The notes beneath the pieces are model-generated. The model searched no databases. It had not been told where the DNA came from and saw only the letters and a program-made list of their open reading frames with translations. A DNA stretch of 64,000 nucleotides from WLWS01 sp965243105 (GTDB lineage Bacteria > Pseudomonadota > Gammaproteobacteria > Eutrophobiales > Eutrophobiaceae). The position numbers were made by a program, and so were the translations under genes. The stretch is from assembly GCA_965243105.1 (NCBI GenBank), contig CBDEUC010000003.1:1922001-1986000 (forward strand). Direction: 5' to 3'. Positions 1 through 8,594 of the stretch are shown here, piece by piece (the stretch's first letter is position 1; each line of letters opens with the position of its first letter).

Positions 1-86
1 CCGAGTAGGCTTGCTGCGGTGACGGTATTGAGCGTAGCAGCCTTGATGCTGTTGTTATCGTGTTCGGCTATAACAAGGATACTCAT
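1..86 (-). CDS. etfA: Electron transfer flavoprotein alpha subunit, N-terminal fragment
   Basis: Only the first 28 codons are present; the gene runs off the left edge. The visible N-terminus begins MSILVIAEHDNNSIKAAT, the usual start of ETF alpha, followed by the stretch that leads into the first Rossmann-like domain. The ATG lies one base after the etfB stop codon, so the two are almost certainly co-translated, as is standard for etfBA. ETF is a soluble FAD/AMP heterodimer that takes electrons from acyl-CoA and other dehydrogenases and passes them to ETF:ubiquinone oxidoreductase. The identification rests on a short stretch plus the etfB neighbour. Confidence 0.88.
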   Translation of the reverse strand, partial: MSILVIAEHDNNSIKAATLNTVTAASLL

Positions 87-87
87 A

Positions 88-837
88 TCAAATCACCTTC
101 GCTTCGTTGTGAAGTTTGTCCACCAGCTCGGCTACGTCGGCAACCTTGATGCCGGCACTGCGCTGTGGTGGTTCCTCTACCCTGAGAATACTGAGCGTTG
201 GTGTTACATCCACACCGAGTTCGTCAACGCTGATCGTATCCAGGGGCTTCTTCTTTGCCTTCATAATGTTGGGCAGTTTCACGTAACGCGGTTCGTTTAA
301 ACGCAGGTCCGTGGTAATCACCGCGGGCATCTTCAGGGTAATTGTCTCGAGACCACCATCAATCTCGCGGGTACAGTCGACGGTGCCTTCTTTCAGGTCC
401 AGCTTTGAAGCAAATGTGCCCTGGCTCCAGCCCAGTAATGCAGACAGCATCTGCCCGGTCTGGTTGTTGTCATAATCAATAGCCTGTTTGCCGAGAATCA
501 CGAGACCGGGGCCTTCCTTTTCGACCACGGCCTTGAGCACCTTGGCAATCGCGAGGGGTTGCACGGCCACGTCCGTTTCAACAAGGATGGCGCGGTCGGC
601 ACCCATGGCCAGGGCAGTACGCAGTGTTTCCTGGCAGGCGGAATCACCAACACATACTGCGATCACTTCTTCAGCATTGCCGGCTTCCTTGATACGCAGG
701 GCTTCTTCCACTGCAATTTCGCAAAATGGATTCATGGCCATCTTGACGTTGTTTGTTTCGACACCGCTGTTATCGGCCTTCACGCGAACGCGAATGTTGG
801 CATCGATAACACGTTTTATAGGTACGAGAATTTTCAT
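88..837 (-). CDS. etfB: Electron transfer flavoprotein beta subunit
   Basis: The protein has 249 residues, the normal ETF beta length. It starts MKILVPIKRVID, carries the AMP-binding fold, and contains the family signature around residues 157-177 (REIDGGLETITLKMPAVITT). The recognition-loop region (LRLNEPRYVKLPNIMKAKKK) follows directly; in known ETFs this loop docks acyl-CoA dehydrogenases. It forms the electron carrier with etfA, which starts one base downstream. A likely promoter lies about 105 bases upstream. The fadE and fadB-like genes elsewhere in the window would be natural electron donors (inference). Confidence 0.97.
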   Translation of the reverse strand: MKILVPIKRVIDANIRVRVKADNSGVETNNVKMAMNPFCEIAVEEALRIKEAGNAEEVIAVCVGDSACQETLRTALAMGADRAILVETDVAVQPLAIAKVLKAVVEKEGPGLVILGKQAIDYDNNQTGQMLSALLGWSQGTFASKLDLKEGTVDCTREIDGGLETITLKMPAVITTDLRLNEPRYVKLPNIMKAKKKPLDTISVDELGVDVTPTLSILRVEEPPQRSAGIKVADVAELVDKLHNEAKVI

Positions 838-940
838 CAGCAGCTAATCCTCAGGTGATTGATCCTGGATGTAAATGTTGTTGTAACAAGGTAAAAACAG
901 CCCTGGCGGTACCGCTTGTGGCTGCTTATGTTGCGGCGCG

Positions 941-969
941 ACAGTAGCACAGAAGAGGGCACTGTTCAA
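941..969 (-). promoter_or_regulatory. Putative sigma70 promoter for etfBA
   Basis: Read on the minus strand, TTGAAC and TACTGT are separated by 17 bases, a good match to a -35/-10 pair. It sits about 105 bases before the etfB ATG in the 229-base gap between etfB and the end of dacB. The rest of that gap shows no ORF and no clear terminator. Confidence 0.5.
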
Positions 970-1066
970 TTCTGGCTGGGGCTTTTAACAGGCGAAATGG
1001 TAGTGTTTTCAAGCAATTTTGAAGTCAATTAGAGCAATACTGTCGTCTACAGAAAACCGCGTGTCG

Positions 1067-2497
1067 TTACTGGCGATAGGCCCAGGCAATGAGCGCATTC
1101 ATGAGCTCCTCCCCCGGCCCCCGGTGCGCATCCTTGTGGTTCAACATGCCCGCAACGATGTATTTCCTGCCCGAGCGAGCATTGACGAAGCCGGTGATGG
1201 CCGAGACATCGTCGATGGTGCCAGTCTTGATGTGGGCGTGGCCGGAGCGCATGGTTTTTTTCAGGCGGTTGCGGGCAGTGCCGTCGATACCCATGATGGA
1301 AAGGGACGACACGAATTCCGGCATGAAGGGTATGTCTTCGGCATACAACAGGATGTCTGCCAGCAGCCGGGCTGATATGCGCGTCTCGCGTGACAGGCCT
1401 GCTCCATTCACAAGGTTCAGTGAATCTGTATTCATTCCCTTTTGCTCAAGATACTCATGGATCAGTTGCCGACCGTCTTCCTCGCGGCCGGTCGTACCAT
1501 CAAGCTCGGCTGCCAGGGTCAGCAACATTTGCCGCGTCATGACGTTATTGCTGAACTTGTTAATCAGTCGGATCAGTTCTCCCAGCGGGCGGGAACGCCA
1601 GCTCACGTAGGGTTCCTCGTCCGCGGGTGCCAGTCCTTTCCTGACCTTGCCATTTATCTTGCCACCCAGCTGCTGCCAGAGTGACTTGAAAACCCCGTAG
1701 GCAAAAGTGTCCGGCTGCAAAACCGTGCGAGCCATGACGTAGTGACCACAGCTCGCCGGGAACTTGCCATCAAGAAGTACCTTGTCGACTGCCTCTGATC
1801 GGGGGATGGTGATAGCGATGCCTCTCTGGTAGCCGCCACAGCGTCCCTTTTTCAGCCTCAGGCGATTGTCTATTTTCAGGTTTGGAAGTTCAGGATCCGG
1901 CCTGACAATAACTGACTTTCCGTTGGAAGCAGGATAGAAATGAAAATAGGCTGCCTTGAAATTGACCAGCAAGGCGTTTGGCAGGACGTTGTAGGTTCGC
2001 TCGGGCTTGTTGTCAAACTCTGCCGTGTCGATCTTTGGGACCTCGAAGAAGCTGTCATCAATAACCAGGTCGCCGGTGACATGATTGATTCCCTTGCGCC
2101 TGAGCTCCTGCAGGAGCTTCCAGAAATTCTCCGTAACCAGGTATGGATCGCCGTACCCCTTGATAAGCAGGTCGCCGTGCAAGACACCGGCGACCACTTT
2201 CCCCATGGCATAAACATCGGTTCGCCAGTGATAGGCAGGTCCCAGTTCCTCGAGCGCCGCCAGGGTCGTGACGACCTTGATGGCAGACGCGGGATTCATG
2301 GGCTTGTCCGGGTTGATGGACAGTAGTGGTTGGTCCTGGCCTTTTTCATGGACCACGAAAGCATAACTGCCCCTGGGCAAGCCATGACCGGTAGTGATCA
2401 TATCAAGTTGTGGCGGCAGCGTCGCCGCCATACCGCTGGTCAGGGTAAGAAGCAAAACCATCGTGCCGAGTACACGGCTTGTCTTTCCGTTTAACAT
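1067..2497 (-). CDS. dacB: D-alanyl-D-alanine carboxypeptidase/endopeptidase, PBP4 (class C low-mass PBP)
   Basis: The 476-residue precursor has an N-terminal hydrophobic segment with a likely cleaved signal peptide (to about residue 24), so it should act in the periplasm. The penicillin-binding motifs are all present: SxxK as S71-A-I-K74, SxN as S316-N317-N318, and KTG at 424-426. The long insertion between the first two motifs (about residues 90-290) is typical of the PBP4/DacB family. Known members trim D-Ala from pentapeptides and cut cross-links in peptidoglycan. It is a single gene, divergent from the SnoaL-like gene at 2715, with 229 bases to etfB downstream. Confidence 0.95.
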   Translation of the reverse strand: MLNGKTSRVLGTMVLLLTLTSGMAATLPPQLDMITTGHGLPRGSYAFVVHEKGQDQPLLSINPDKPMNPASAIKVVTTLAALEELGPAYHWRTDVYAMGKVVAGVLHGDLLIKGYGDPYLVTENFWKLLQELRRKGINHVTGDLVIDDSFFEVPKIDTAEFDNKPERTYNVLPNALLVNFKAAYFHFYPASNGKSVIVRPDPELPNLKIDNRLRLKKGRCGGYQRGIAITIPRSEAVDKVLLDGKFPASCGHYVMARTVLQPDTFAYGVFKSLWQQLGGKINGKVRKGLAPADEEPYVSWRSRPLGELIRLINKFSNNVMTRQMLLTLAAELDGTTGREEDGRQLIHEYLEQKGMNTDSLNLVNGAGLSRETRISARLLADILLYAEDIPFMPEFVSSLSIMGIDGTARNRLKKTMRSGHAHIKTGTIDDVSAITGFVNARSGRKYIVAGMLNHKDAHRGPGEELMNALIAWAYRQ

Positions 2498-2714
2498 GTC
2501 GTGTAAATAAGTCTGGCCTGGATGGTGTAAATATATGGCTGCAGGTTCTCGTTCAAGGCGACATTAACTTGGAAAAACAGCGGAAAGTCAAACAGCAAAG
2601 GCTACCCGGCAAATTGTAATAATTTACCTTCCTTTTTCAGCAACATTATCCCTGAAATTTGGGTTAGAATACCCAGCCCGCAGACGACGGCACAGGGAAT
2701 AAAGGAATAATAAT

Positions 2715-3182
2715 ATGCATCTAGAGCACAAATATGATGACCCCGTTGCGAAGGAGGTCATCCAGCTTCACGAGTTTTTTGAAGACTGGTTTCGTGGTAA
2801 CTGCAACGACACGGATCGTGTTTTCAAGAGACGTCTCCTGTCACGTATGGATATCGATTTTCATATCATCCTGCCAAACGGTGAAAACTATTACGGTGAC
2901 CAGTTCTGGCCGGCGATGCGTGAACAGCATGGTTCCAACCCGGATTTTCAAATCAGCCTGCGTAACTTCTCACGCAAGCTGCAGATTGGTCGAAAGACTT
3001 TCGTCGTGAACTACGAGGAATGGCAGAAAAACGCGAAAAACAGCAAGCCTGCCAATAACGGCCGAATATCAACGGCGATATTCGTGGCCGATGATACGGC
3101 GCCCAATGGCGTCAAGTGGGTACATGTTCACGAGACGTGGTTGCCAGCCAAAAAAGTGAAAGCTGAGCCTTTCGACTGGTAA
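2715..3182 (+). CDS. Small SnoaL/DUF4440-like (NTF2-fold) protein, function unknown
   Basis: The 155-residue protein has no signal peptide and is likely cytoplasmic. An N-terminal helix (VIQLHEFFEDWFRG), a region describing a ligand-cone-like fold, and a C-terminal beta-strand pair (WVHVHETWLP) resemble NTF2-like SnoaL/DUF4440 proteins. These are small scaffolds that may be enzymes or may only bind ligands. The start is supported by GGAATAAAGGAA just upstream; a -10-like TTAGAATAC lies about 50 bases before the ATG. Its gene is isolated: dacB is divergent, and the downstream gap holds palindromic repeats. The fold assignment comes from sequence pattern only. Confidence 0.72.
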   Translation: MHLEHKYDDPVAKEVIQLHEFFEDWFRGNCNDTDRVFKRRLLSRMDIDFHIILPNGENYYGDQFWPAMREQHGSNPDFQISLRNFSRKLQIGRKTFVVNYEEWQKNAKNSKPANNGRISTAIFVADDTAPNGVKWVHVHETWLPAKKVKAEPFDW

Positions 3183-3183
3183 C

Positions 3184-3313
3184 TCTTTAAAGCGAATCTT
3201 TTTCACCCATGCGGCGTTCTCGCCTTTCTGCGATGCTCACGTACTGACGTGTACGCTGCGCTTCTCTGAAAGGCTCGGGCCTAGCTTGTGTAAAAAATCT
3301 TTCGCTTTAAAGA
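3184..3313. repeat. Long imperfect inverted repeat (REP-like element)
   Basis: The arms TCTTTAAAGCGAA (3184-3196) and TTCGCTTTAAAGA (3301-3313) are exact reverse complements. Inside is a second stem, GCCTTTC against GAAAGGC, and a small hairpin CACGT-ACTG-ACGTG. A diverged direct copy of the right arm (AAATCTCTCGCTTTAAAGAAC) recurs at about 3346-3366. There is no ORF. The element follows the stop of the SnoaL-like gene at once and may act as its terminator; a dispersed repeat is equally possible. Confidence 0.7.
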
Positions 3314-3389
3314 ACTTTGAACAAAACTTCTTTGGTCCGAACGAAAAATCTCTCGCTTTAAAGAACGAGTACACGAATTAACTTCCTGA

Positions 3390-3490
3390 AGCTTTGGGTG
3401 AAAGATTAGCTGACCTTCAGTGGCATGGATGCCACTGTAGAGCGTACAAGGAAGTATTCACAGCGTGTCAGCGTTCTTTTACCCAAAGCT
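3390..3490. repeat. Nested palindromic element, copy A, between convergent genes
   Basis: The outer arms AGCTTTGGGTGAAAGA (3390-3405) and TCTTTTACCCAAAGCT (3475-3490) pair with one G:U. Inner arms GCTGAC and GTCAGC enclose a hairpin CAGTGGCAT/ATGCCACTG, which is followed by the core GAGCGTACAAGGAAGTATTC at 3440. The same architecture and core recur at 7679-7782. The element lies between the convergent SnoaL-like and IOR genes and overlaps neither. Confidence 0.8.
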
Positions 3491-3505
3491 CACAGGTCTG
3501 GATGA

Positions 3506-6500
3506 TCAGTGTACAAGTTCTACCTGCTTGTAAGCCCGGCCACCGTTTCGAAATTCCCGCATCAATTTCTTTTGCTCGGCCTCTACCATGTTGATATTGG
3601 CCAGCTTGACGTGACCATAGCCGCGGATTTTTTCGGGAAGTGAAAGTATCTTCAGTGCACACTGGAAATTGTCATCATCCAGGTTGGCGAGCAGTTTTTC
3701 CACGTCAGAACGATAATCCACGATAAGCTGGCGTTCACGCTTGCGTTCTTCCGTCTGGCCAAAAATATCAAGAGGACCGCCGCGCAGGAACCTGAGACTG
3801 GCCAGGCCCTTGAACATGGCCATAGTCCATCCAGGAAAAGTCATTTTTTGCGGTATACCCTTCCTGTTTTTTCTTGCCAGGAGTGGCGGTGCAAGGTGAA
3901 AACGCAAACGAACATTGCCTTCAAATTGATCGTTTAATGCCTTTTTGAAAGTTCCGTCGCTGTAAAGACGTGCGACCTCGTACTCATCCTTGTAAGCCAT
4001 GAGCTTGAATAATTGCCGCGCAACAACCTTGATCAATTCTTTTCGCTGGTTTGAGTCAAGTGACGAATTGTCCTGAAGCCTCTCCTTGAGGTCAGTCATG
4101 AAATTGCGATATTGATCCGCGTAATTCCTGTCCTGGTAAGCCTCGAGCCGCTCGGCACGATCAGAAATTATTTCAATGGGATTTTCCAGGGCGGTAAATG
4201 CGGATTCAAGTGTATTGGAAGCGCTCCTGACTGCATCCAGGTTAAAGGCTGCGCGCCTGCCCCAGAGGAAGGCTTCCTTGTTAAAGTCGACCGCGACAGC
4301 ATTCAACTCCAGCGCGTAATCGATGGACTCAGCTGCTACCGGGATCAGGCCCTTTTGCCAGGCATAGCCCAGCAGGAACAGGTTGGCGGCAATGGAATCG
4401 CCGAGCAGGGCCGTAGCAATTCGAGTCGCGTCGATAAAGCTGGTTTTCTCTTTCGCACCGATCTCAGTGGCAATGGCAGATTTCATTTCATCAGAAGGAA
4501 ATTGCGCGTCGGCGTTATTCACAAATTCTGCGGTGGGAGTTTCATTGTCATTGACAATGGCATGCGAGCGTTGGTTGTGCAGCTTGGCCAGTGCATCGTC
4601 ATTGGCAGATACCACGAGGTCACAGCCCAGCAATAAATCTGCATCGCCAGCAGCAATTCGCACGGCGTGGATATCTTCCTGCTTTTCGGCAATGCGTACA
4701 TGGCTGATGACTGCGCCAAATTTTTGCGCGAGCCCGGTCTGGTTGAGAGTGGTGCAACCCTTGCCTTCAACGTGAGCAGCCATGGCCAGCACCGAGCTTA
4801 CCGTCAGTACTCCGGTGCCGCCAACACCTGTGACCAGCACGTTCCAGGGCTGAGAAAGATCCGGTTTTTCAGGATCTGGCAGGGCAATAAACTCAGCCGC
4901 GTCCACCGCGGGTTTGTTTTTCCTGACCTTGCCGCCGCTAACAGAGACGAAGCTCGGGCAAAATCCCTCTACGCAGCTGTAGTCCTTGTTACAGGCGCTT
5001 TGATCAATCCTTCGCTTGCGTCCAAGCTCAGTTTCCCGCGGCAGGATAGACAGGCAGTTGGATTGCGTACCACAGTCACCGCAGCCTTCACACACGGCTT
5101 CGTTGATAAAGATACGCCGGTCCGGGTCATCCATGAGATGTTTCTTGCGCCGGCGACGTTTTTCTGCGGCGCAGGTCTGGTCATAAATAATCACCGTGGT
5201 ACCCGGTAATTCACGCAGTTCTTCCTGTATCTCCATCAGCTGCTTCCTGTGATCGATGCTGAGACCGTCAAAGCCTGGAAAGGATGAAGAGTACTTGCCG
5301 GGATCGTCGCTGACGATAGCAATCCTCTTCACACCCTCGCCACGTAGCTGCATGACAATCTGTTCCACCGTCAGGCTGCCATCAATGGGTTGGCCGCCGG
5401 TCATGGCGACGGCATCGTTGTAAAGGATCTTGTAGGTGATATTGACACCTGAAGCGACCGCTGCGCGTATGGCGAGGATTCCGGAATGGAAATAGGTACC
5501 GTCACCGAGATTTTGAAAAACATGCTTGTTTTCAGTAAAGGGTGCCTGGCCAATCCATGTTGCACCCTCGCCACCCATCTGTGTAAACGTATAGGTGTTC
5601 CGGTCCATCCACTGCACCATGTAGTGACAGCCAATACCGGCGAAAGCCATACTGCCTTCCGGCACCTTCGTGGAACTGTTGTGCGGACACCCGGAACAGT
5701 AATGGGGTTGCCGGTTGAGTACCTGGCGCGGCTCGGAAAGACGTTTTTCCTTGGCCTCGAAAAAGGCGAGGCGCTCTTCAATTGTCTTGCTGGTGTAAAA
5801 GCGACCGATACGTGAACAGATTGCGCGGGCCACCATCGCCGGGGTGAGTTCAGCGAGGTTTGGCAGCAGGTCATTTCCGTGTTCATCAAATTCACCGATA
5901 ACACGGGGTCGTTTGTCCACAGGCCAGTTATAGAGCTGGCCGGTAAGCTGGTCTTCGATGATGCTGCGTTTTTCTTCCACTACCAGGATCTCTTCAAGAC
6001 CGCGAGCAAACTCGTGCGTGGCGATGGGCTCAAGCGGCCAGCTCATGCCCAGCTTGAAAACACGCAGGCCAATCCGCGCTGCCTCGTTTTCATCGATACC
6101 CAGGTCATCAAGCGCCTGCATAACATCAAGGTAGGCTTTGCCGGTGGTGATGATGCCAAGTCGTGGTTGCGGGCTGTCTATTTTTACCTGGTTGAGCTTG
6201 TTGGCGTAGGCGAAGTGTCGCGCTGCGTAAATCTTGAACTTGTTAAGACGTTTTTCCTGCTCCAGGGGATTGTCGGGCCAGCGCGCGTGGACACCGTCTT
6301 CCGGTAGTTCAAAATCCTGCGGTATGACTATGTTGACCCGGTGCGGATCAATTTCGGCGGAGATGGCGGAGTCCATGTTTTCAGTAATCGCCTTTAGCGC
6401 CACCCAGCAGCCGCTGTAGCGCGACAGCTCCCAGCCGAAAATACCGAGGTCGAGAACCTCCTGCACGTTTGAAGGGCAGAGCACCGGGATAGATGCGCCA

Positions 6501-6991
6501 ATGAACATGTGCTCTGTCTGGTGCGGCAGGGTTGATGACTTGCAGGCATGATCATCACCGGCCACGGCAAGAACACCGCCATAGCGGGAAGTGCCAAAAG
6601 CGTTGGCATGGCGAATCACGTCCATGCTTCGGTCCACTCCCGGCCCCTTGCCGTACCACATGCTGAACACACCATCGTACTTTGCGCCGGGAAAAACGTT
6701 GACCTGCTGGGAACCCCAAACCGCGGTGGCGGCGAGGTCTTCATTCACGCCCGGTTGAAAATGGATGTGGTGTTCATCGAGCCAGGGCCTGGCTTTCCAG
6801 ATCGCCTGGTCAACCCCACCCAGGGGAGACCCACGATAGCCGGAAATAAAACCGGCGGTGTTTAAACCCGCTTCAAGGTCTCGCTGGTGTTGCAGTATGG
6901 GTAGCCTGACCAATGCTTCGATACCGGTAAGATAGGCGCGCGTCGTATCAAGGGCATACTTGTCATCAAGCGAGACTTTTGAAATTGCCAT
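3506..6991 (-). CDS. Fused indolepyruvate:ferredoxin oxidoreductase (2-oxoacid oxidoreductase, alpha-beta-gamma fusion)
   Basis: This 1161-residue single-chain enzyme oxidatively decarboxylates aryl or other 2-keto acids to acyl-CoA, reducing ferredoxin. An N-terminal pyrimidine-binding domain (about 1-390) is followed by YCSGCPH at 431-437 and a thiamine-diphosphate domain with GDG at 496-498 and NDAVAMTGGQ at 525-534. Cysteines 634, 637, 640, 646, 667, 673 and 678 form the iron-sulfur region. A gamma domain begins near residue 715 (VTGVGGTGVL). Archaeal enzymes have separate IorA and IorB; the long fusion is common in proteobacteria. It is divergent from an Lrp-family gene across 164 bases, so local Lrp control is likely. 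The exact keto acid cannot be told from sequence. Confidence 0.93.
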   Translation of the reverse strand: MAISKVSLDDKYALDTTRAYLTGIEALVRLPILQHQRDLEAGLNTAGFISGYRGSPLGGVDQAIWKARPWLDEHHIHFQPGVNEDLAATAVWGSQQVNVFPGAKYDGVFSMWYGKGPGVDRSMDVIRHANAFGTSRYGGVLAVAGDDHACKSSTLPHQTEHMFIGASIPVLCPSNVQEVLDLGIFGWELSRYSGCWVALKAITENMDSAISAEIDPHRVNIVIPQDFELPEDGVHARWPDNPLEQEKRLNKFKIYAARHFAYANKLNQVKIDSPQPRLGIITTGKAYLDVMQALDDLGIDENEAARIGLRVFKLGMSWPLEPIATHEFARGLEEILVVEEKRSIIEDQLTGQLYNWPVDKRPRVIGEFDEHGNDLLPNLAELTPAMVARAICSRIGRFYTSKTIEERLAFFEAKEKRLSEPRQVLNRQPHYCSGCPHNSSTKVPEGSMAFAGIGCHYMVQWMDRNTYTFTQMGGEGATWIGQAPFTENKHVFQNLGDGTYFHSGILAIRAAVASGVNITYKILYNDAVAMTGGQPIDGSLTVEQIVMQLRGEGVKRIAIVSDDPGKYSSSFPGFDGLSIDHRKQLMEIQEELRELPGTTVIIYDQTCAAEKRRRRKKHLMDDPDRRIFINEAVCEGCGDCGTQSNCLSILPRETELGRKRRIDQSACNKDYSCVEGFCPSFVSVSGGKVRKNKPAVDAAEFIALPDPEKPDLSQPWNVLVTGVGGTGVLTVSSVLAMAAHVEGKGCTTLNQTGLAQKFGAVISHVRIAEKQEDIHAVRIAAGDADLLLGCDLVVSANDDALAKLHNQRSHAIVNDNETPTAEFVNNADAQFPSDEMKSAIATEIGAKEKTSFIDATRIATALLGDSIAANLFLLGYAWQKGLIPVAAESIDYALELNAVAVDFNKEAFLWGRRAAFNLDAVRSASNTLESAFTALENPIEIISDRAERLEAYQDRNYADQYRNFMTDLKERLQDNSSLDSNQRKELIKVVARQLFKLMAYKDEYEVARLYSDGTFKKALNDQFEGNVRLRFHLAPPLLARKNRKGIPQKMTFPGWTMAMFKGLASLRFLRGGPLDIFGQTEERKRERQLIVDYRSDVEKLLANLDDDNFQCALKILSLPEKIRGYGHVKLANINMVEAEQKKLMREFRNGGRAYKQVELVH

Positions 6992-7099
6992 TTGAATTTT
7001 CCCCGTTTTTTTATTTGGGTTGAATTGCCATGAAGCGGGCAGGTTGTAGAGGGAAATATTAGTACATGGGAGGGGTATAATTTATTTTAAACATGGTGG

Positions 7100-7138
7100 A
7101 TAGTGACTAAATAGTGTATAAATTATCCCAAAATAGTG
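7100..7138. promoter_or_regulatory. Three phased ATAGTG direct repeats in the IOR/Lrp divergent region
   Basis: ATAGTG occurs at 7100, 7111 and 7133, spaced 11 and 22 bases, that is one and two helical turns. They lie in the AT-rich 164-base gap between the two divergent starts, close to a TATAAAT that could be a -10. Same-face repeats are what a multimeric Lrp/AsnC regulator would use; the link to the adjacent regulator is inferred. Confidence 0.45.
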
Positions 7139-7155
7139 AAGAATAAGGATAAATA

Positions 7156-7632
7156 ATGCAAATCGATTTAAGCCCAAATGACCTTCGAATCCTGCAGTTA
7201 TTACAGACTGATGCCAGCCTCAGCACCGCGGAAATTGCCGAAAAAGTCGGGCTGTCACAGTCACCCTGCTGGCGCCGAATCAGCAGGCTTGAACAGGCAG
7301 GTTTGATCAAGCGCCGTGTGGCTGTGCTGGATCATCAAAAGCTGGGCATGGAGGTGGTGGTGTTTGTGAACATCAGCCTGACTGCCCACGGCAGGCAAAA
7401 CCTTGCTGCCTTTGAAAAAGAAATTCGATTATTCCCGGAGGTGCTTGAATGCTACACGGTGACCGGGCAAATGGATTACCTGTTAAAGATTGTCACCAGG
7501 GATATCCAGCACTACGAGAGTTTTATTCGAAACCAGTTGATGACCCTGCCGATGATTCGGGAAATGCATTCCACGATTGCGGTCACAGAGATCAAGGACA
7601 CCACGGAACTGCCGTTGGAAACACAAATGTAA
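7156..7632 (+). CDS. Lrp/AsnC-family regulator, divergent from IOR
   Basis: The 158-residue protein has the standard Lrp/AsnC layout. An N-terminal winged-type helix-turn-helix (about 5-60, with VGLSQSPCWRRISRLEQAGL) is followed by a RAM/AsnC effector domain (about 70-145, with LECYTVTGQMDYLLKIV). Such proteins form octamers and sense amino acids or keto acids. It is head-to-head with the fused IOR gene, so it most likely controls that enzyme and itself. It is one of four Lrp-type genes in the window placed this way. Confidence 0.95.
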   Translation: MQIDLSPNDLRILQLLQTDASLSTAEIAEKVGLSQSPCWRRISRLEQAGLIKRRVAVLDHQKLGMEVVVFVNISLTAHGRQNLAAFEKEIRLFPEVLECYTVTGQMDYLLKIVTRDIQHYESFIRNQLMTLPMIREMHSTIAVTEIKDTTELPLETQM

Positions 7633-7678
7633 CCCCCAGCCGATGACACGCCGGGGAGACTGCAGGGATAACAGGTTA

Positions 7679-7782
7679 CCGTTTACCAGGGGCAGGTAAG
7701 CAGACCCTCAGTGACATGGACGTCACTGAGGAGCGTACATGGACGTATTTACAGCGAGTCTGCGTCCTGCCCTGGTGAACGG
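7679..7782. repeat. Nested palindromic element, copy B, between convergent genes
   Basis: The outer arms CCGTTTACCAGGGGCAGG (7679-7696) and CCTGCCCTGGTGAACGG (7766-7782) pair with a one-base bulge. Inner arms GCAGAC/GTCTGC enclose the hairpin CCTCAGTGAC/GTCACTGAGG, followed by the core GAGCGTACATGGACGTATTT at 7731. This matches copy A in order, loop sequence (CATGGA) and core while the outer arms differ completely. It lies between the convergent Lrp and peroxiredoxin genes. Confidence 0.85.
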
Positions 7783-7820
7783 ATAAATCATCCTGGTTAG
7801 GTTCAGGAATACTTGGCGTG

Positions 7821-8564
7821 TTAGGCGGCCTTTTTATTCTCGAACCAGGTTTCCAGTTCATCCGCACCACCAATGTGATCGCCATTGATGAAAACCTGCG
7901 GAAATGTCGTGGAAGCAGATAGCGCTCTCAGGCTTCGATCAGTAAAGTCACGATTGAGCACCAGCTCTTCATACTCGATACCAGCTTCCTGTAACAGCGC
8001 CTTTGCCTTTGCACAGAACCCACAACCCGGGCGGGTCAGGATGGTGGCATCCGCCGGCGCTTCGCTGCCAGGGGCGATGTAGTTCAGCATGGTGTCGGCA
8101 TCGCTGACTTCATAGGGGTCGCCTGGCTTTTCCGGCTCGATAAACATCTTCTCGATAACACCGTCTTTCACCAGCATTGAATAACGCCAGGAACGCTTGC
8201 CAAAACCGAGGTCGTCCTTGTCCACCAGCAGGCCCATGCCGTTGGTAAACTCACCATTACCGTCAGGCAGGAAAGTGACGTTGTCAGCCTTCTGGTCAAC
8301 CTTCCACTCGTTCATCACGAAGGCATCGTTAACTGAAATACAGATGATTTCATCGATACCGTGCTTGCGAAAAGTACTCGCCAGCTGGTTGTAACGAGGT
8401 ACGTGTGATGATGAACAGGTGGGTGTGAAGGCACCCGGCAGTGAAAATACGATGACATTCTTACCTTTGAATATGTCATTACTATCCAGGTTCACCCATT
8501 CGTGATCGCGTCGCGTGCGAAAACTCGCAGCGGGTACCTGTTGTCCTTCTTTATTGTCTAACAT
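7821..8564 (-). CDS. Hybrid peroxiredoxin-glutaredoxin (Prx5-Grx fusion)
   Basis: The 247-residue protein joins a type-5 peroxiredoxin (about 1-160) to a glutaredoxin (about 172-247). The peroxidatic cysteine is C50 in PGAFTPTCSSSHVPRY; the glutaredoxin active site is C181-G-F-C184. In known hybrid Prx5 proteins the glutaredoxin domain reduces the peroxidase domain with electrons from glutathione, removing H2O2 and alkyl hydroperoxides in the cytoplasm. Dps ends 30 bases upstream on the same strand, so the two probably form a small oxidative-stress operon. Regulation by OxyR is plausible but no convincing site was found. Confidence 0.95.
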   Translation of the reverse strand: MLDNKEGQQVPAASFRTRRDHEWVNLDSNDIFKGKNVIVFSLPGAFTPTCSSSHVPRYNQLASTFRKHGIDEIICISVNDAFVMNEWKVDQKADNVTFLPDGNGEFTNGMGLLVDKDDLGFGKRSWRYSMLVKDGVIEKMFIEPEKPGDPYEVSDADTMLNYIAPGSEAPADATILTRPGCGFCAKAKALLQEAGIEYEELVLNRDFTDRSLRALSASTTFPQVFINGDHIGGADELETWFENKKAA

Positions 8565-8594
8565 GGATTGTCTCCTCTTTGTTTAAGCTTGGTT

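Noticed and set aside
7100..7138. A CRISPR-like or tandem repeat array
   Set aside because: The units are only 6 bases and number three, with spacing of helical turns; this is a regulatory layout, not an array.
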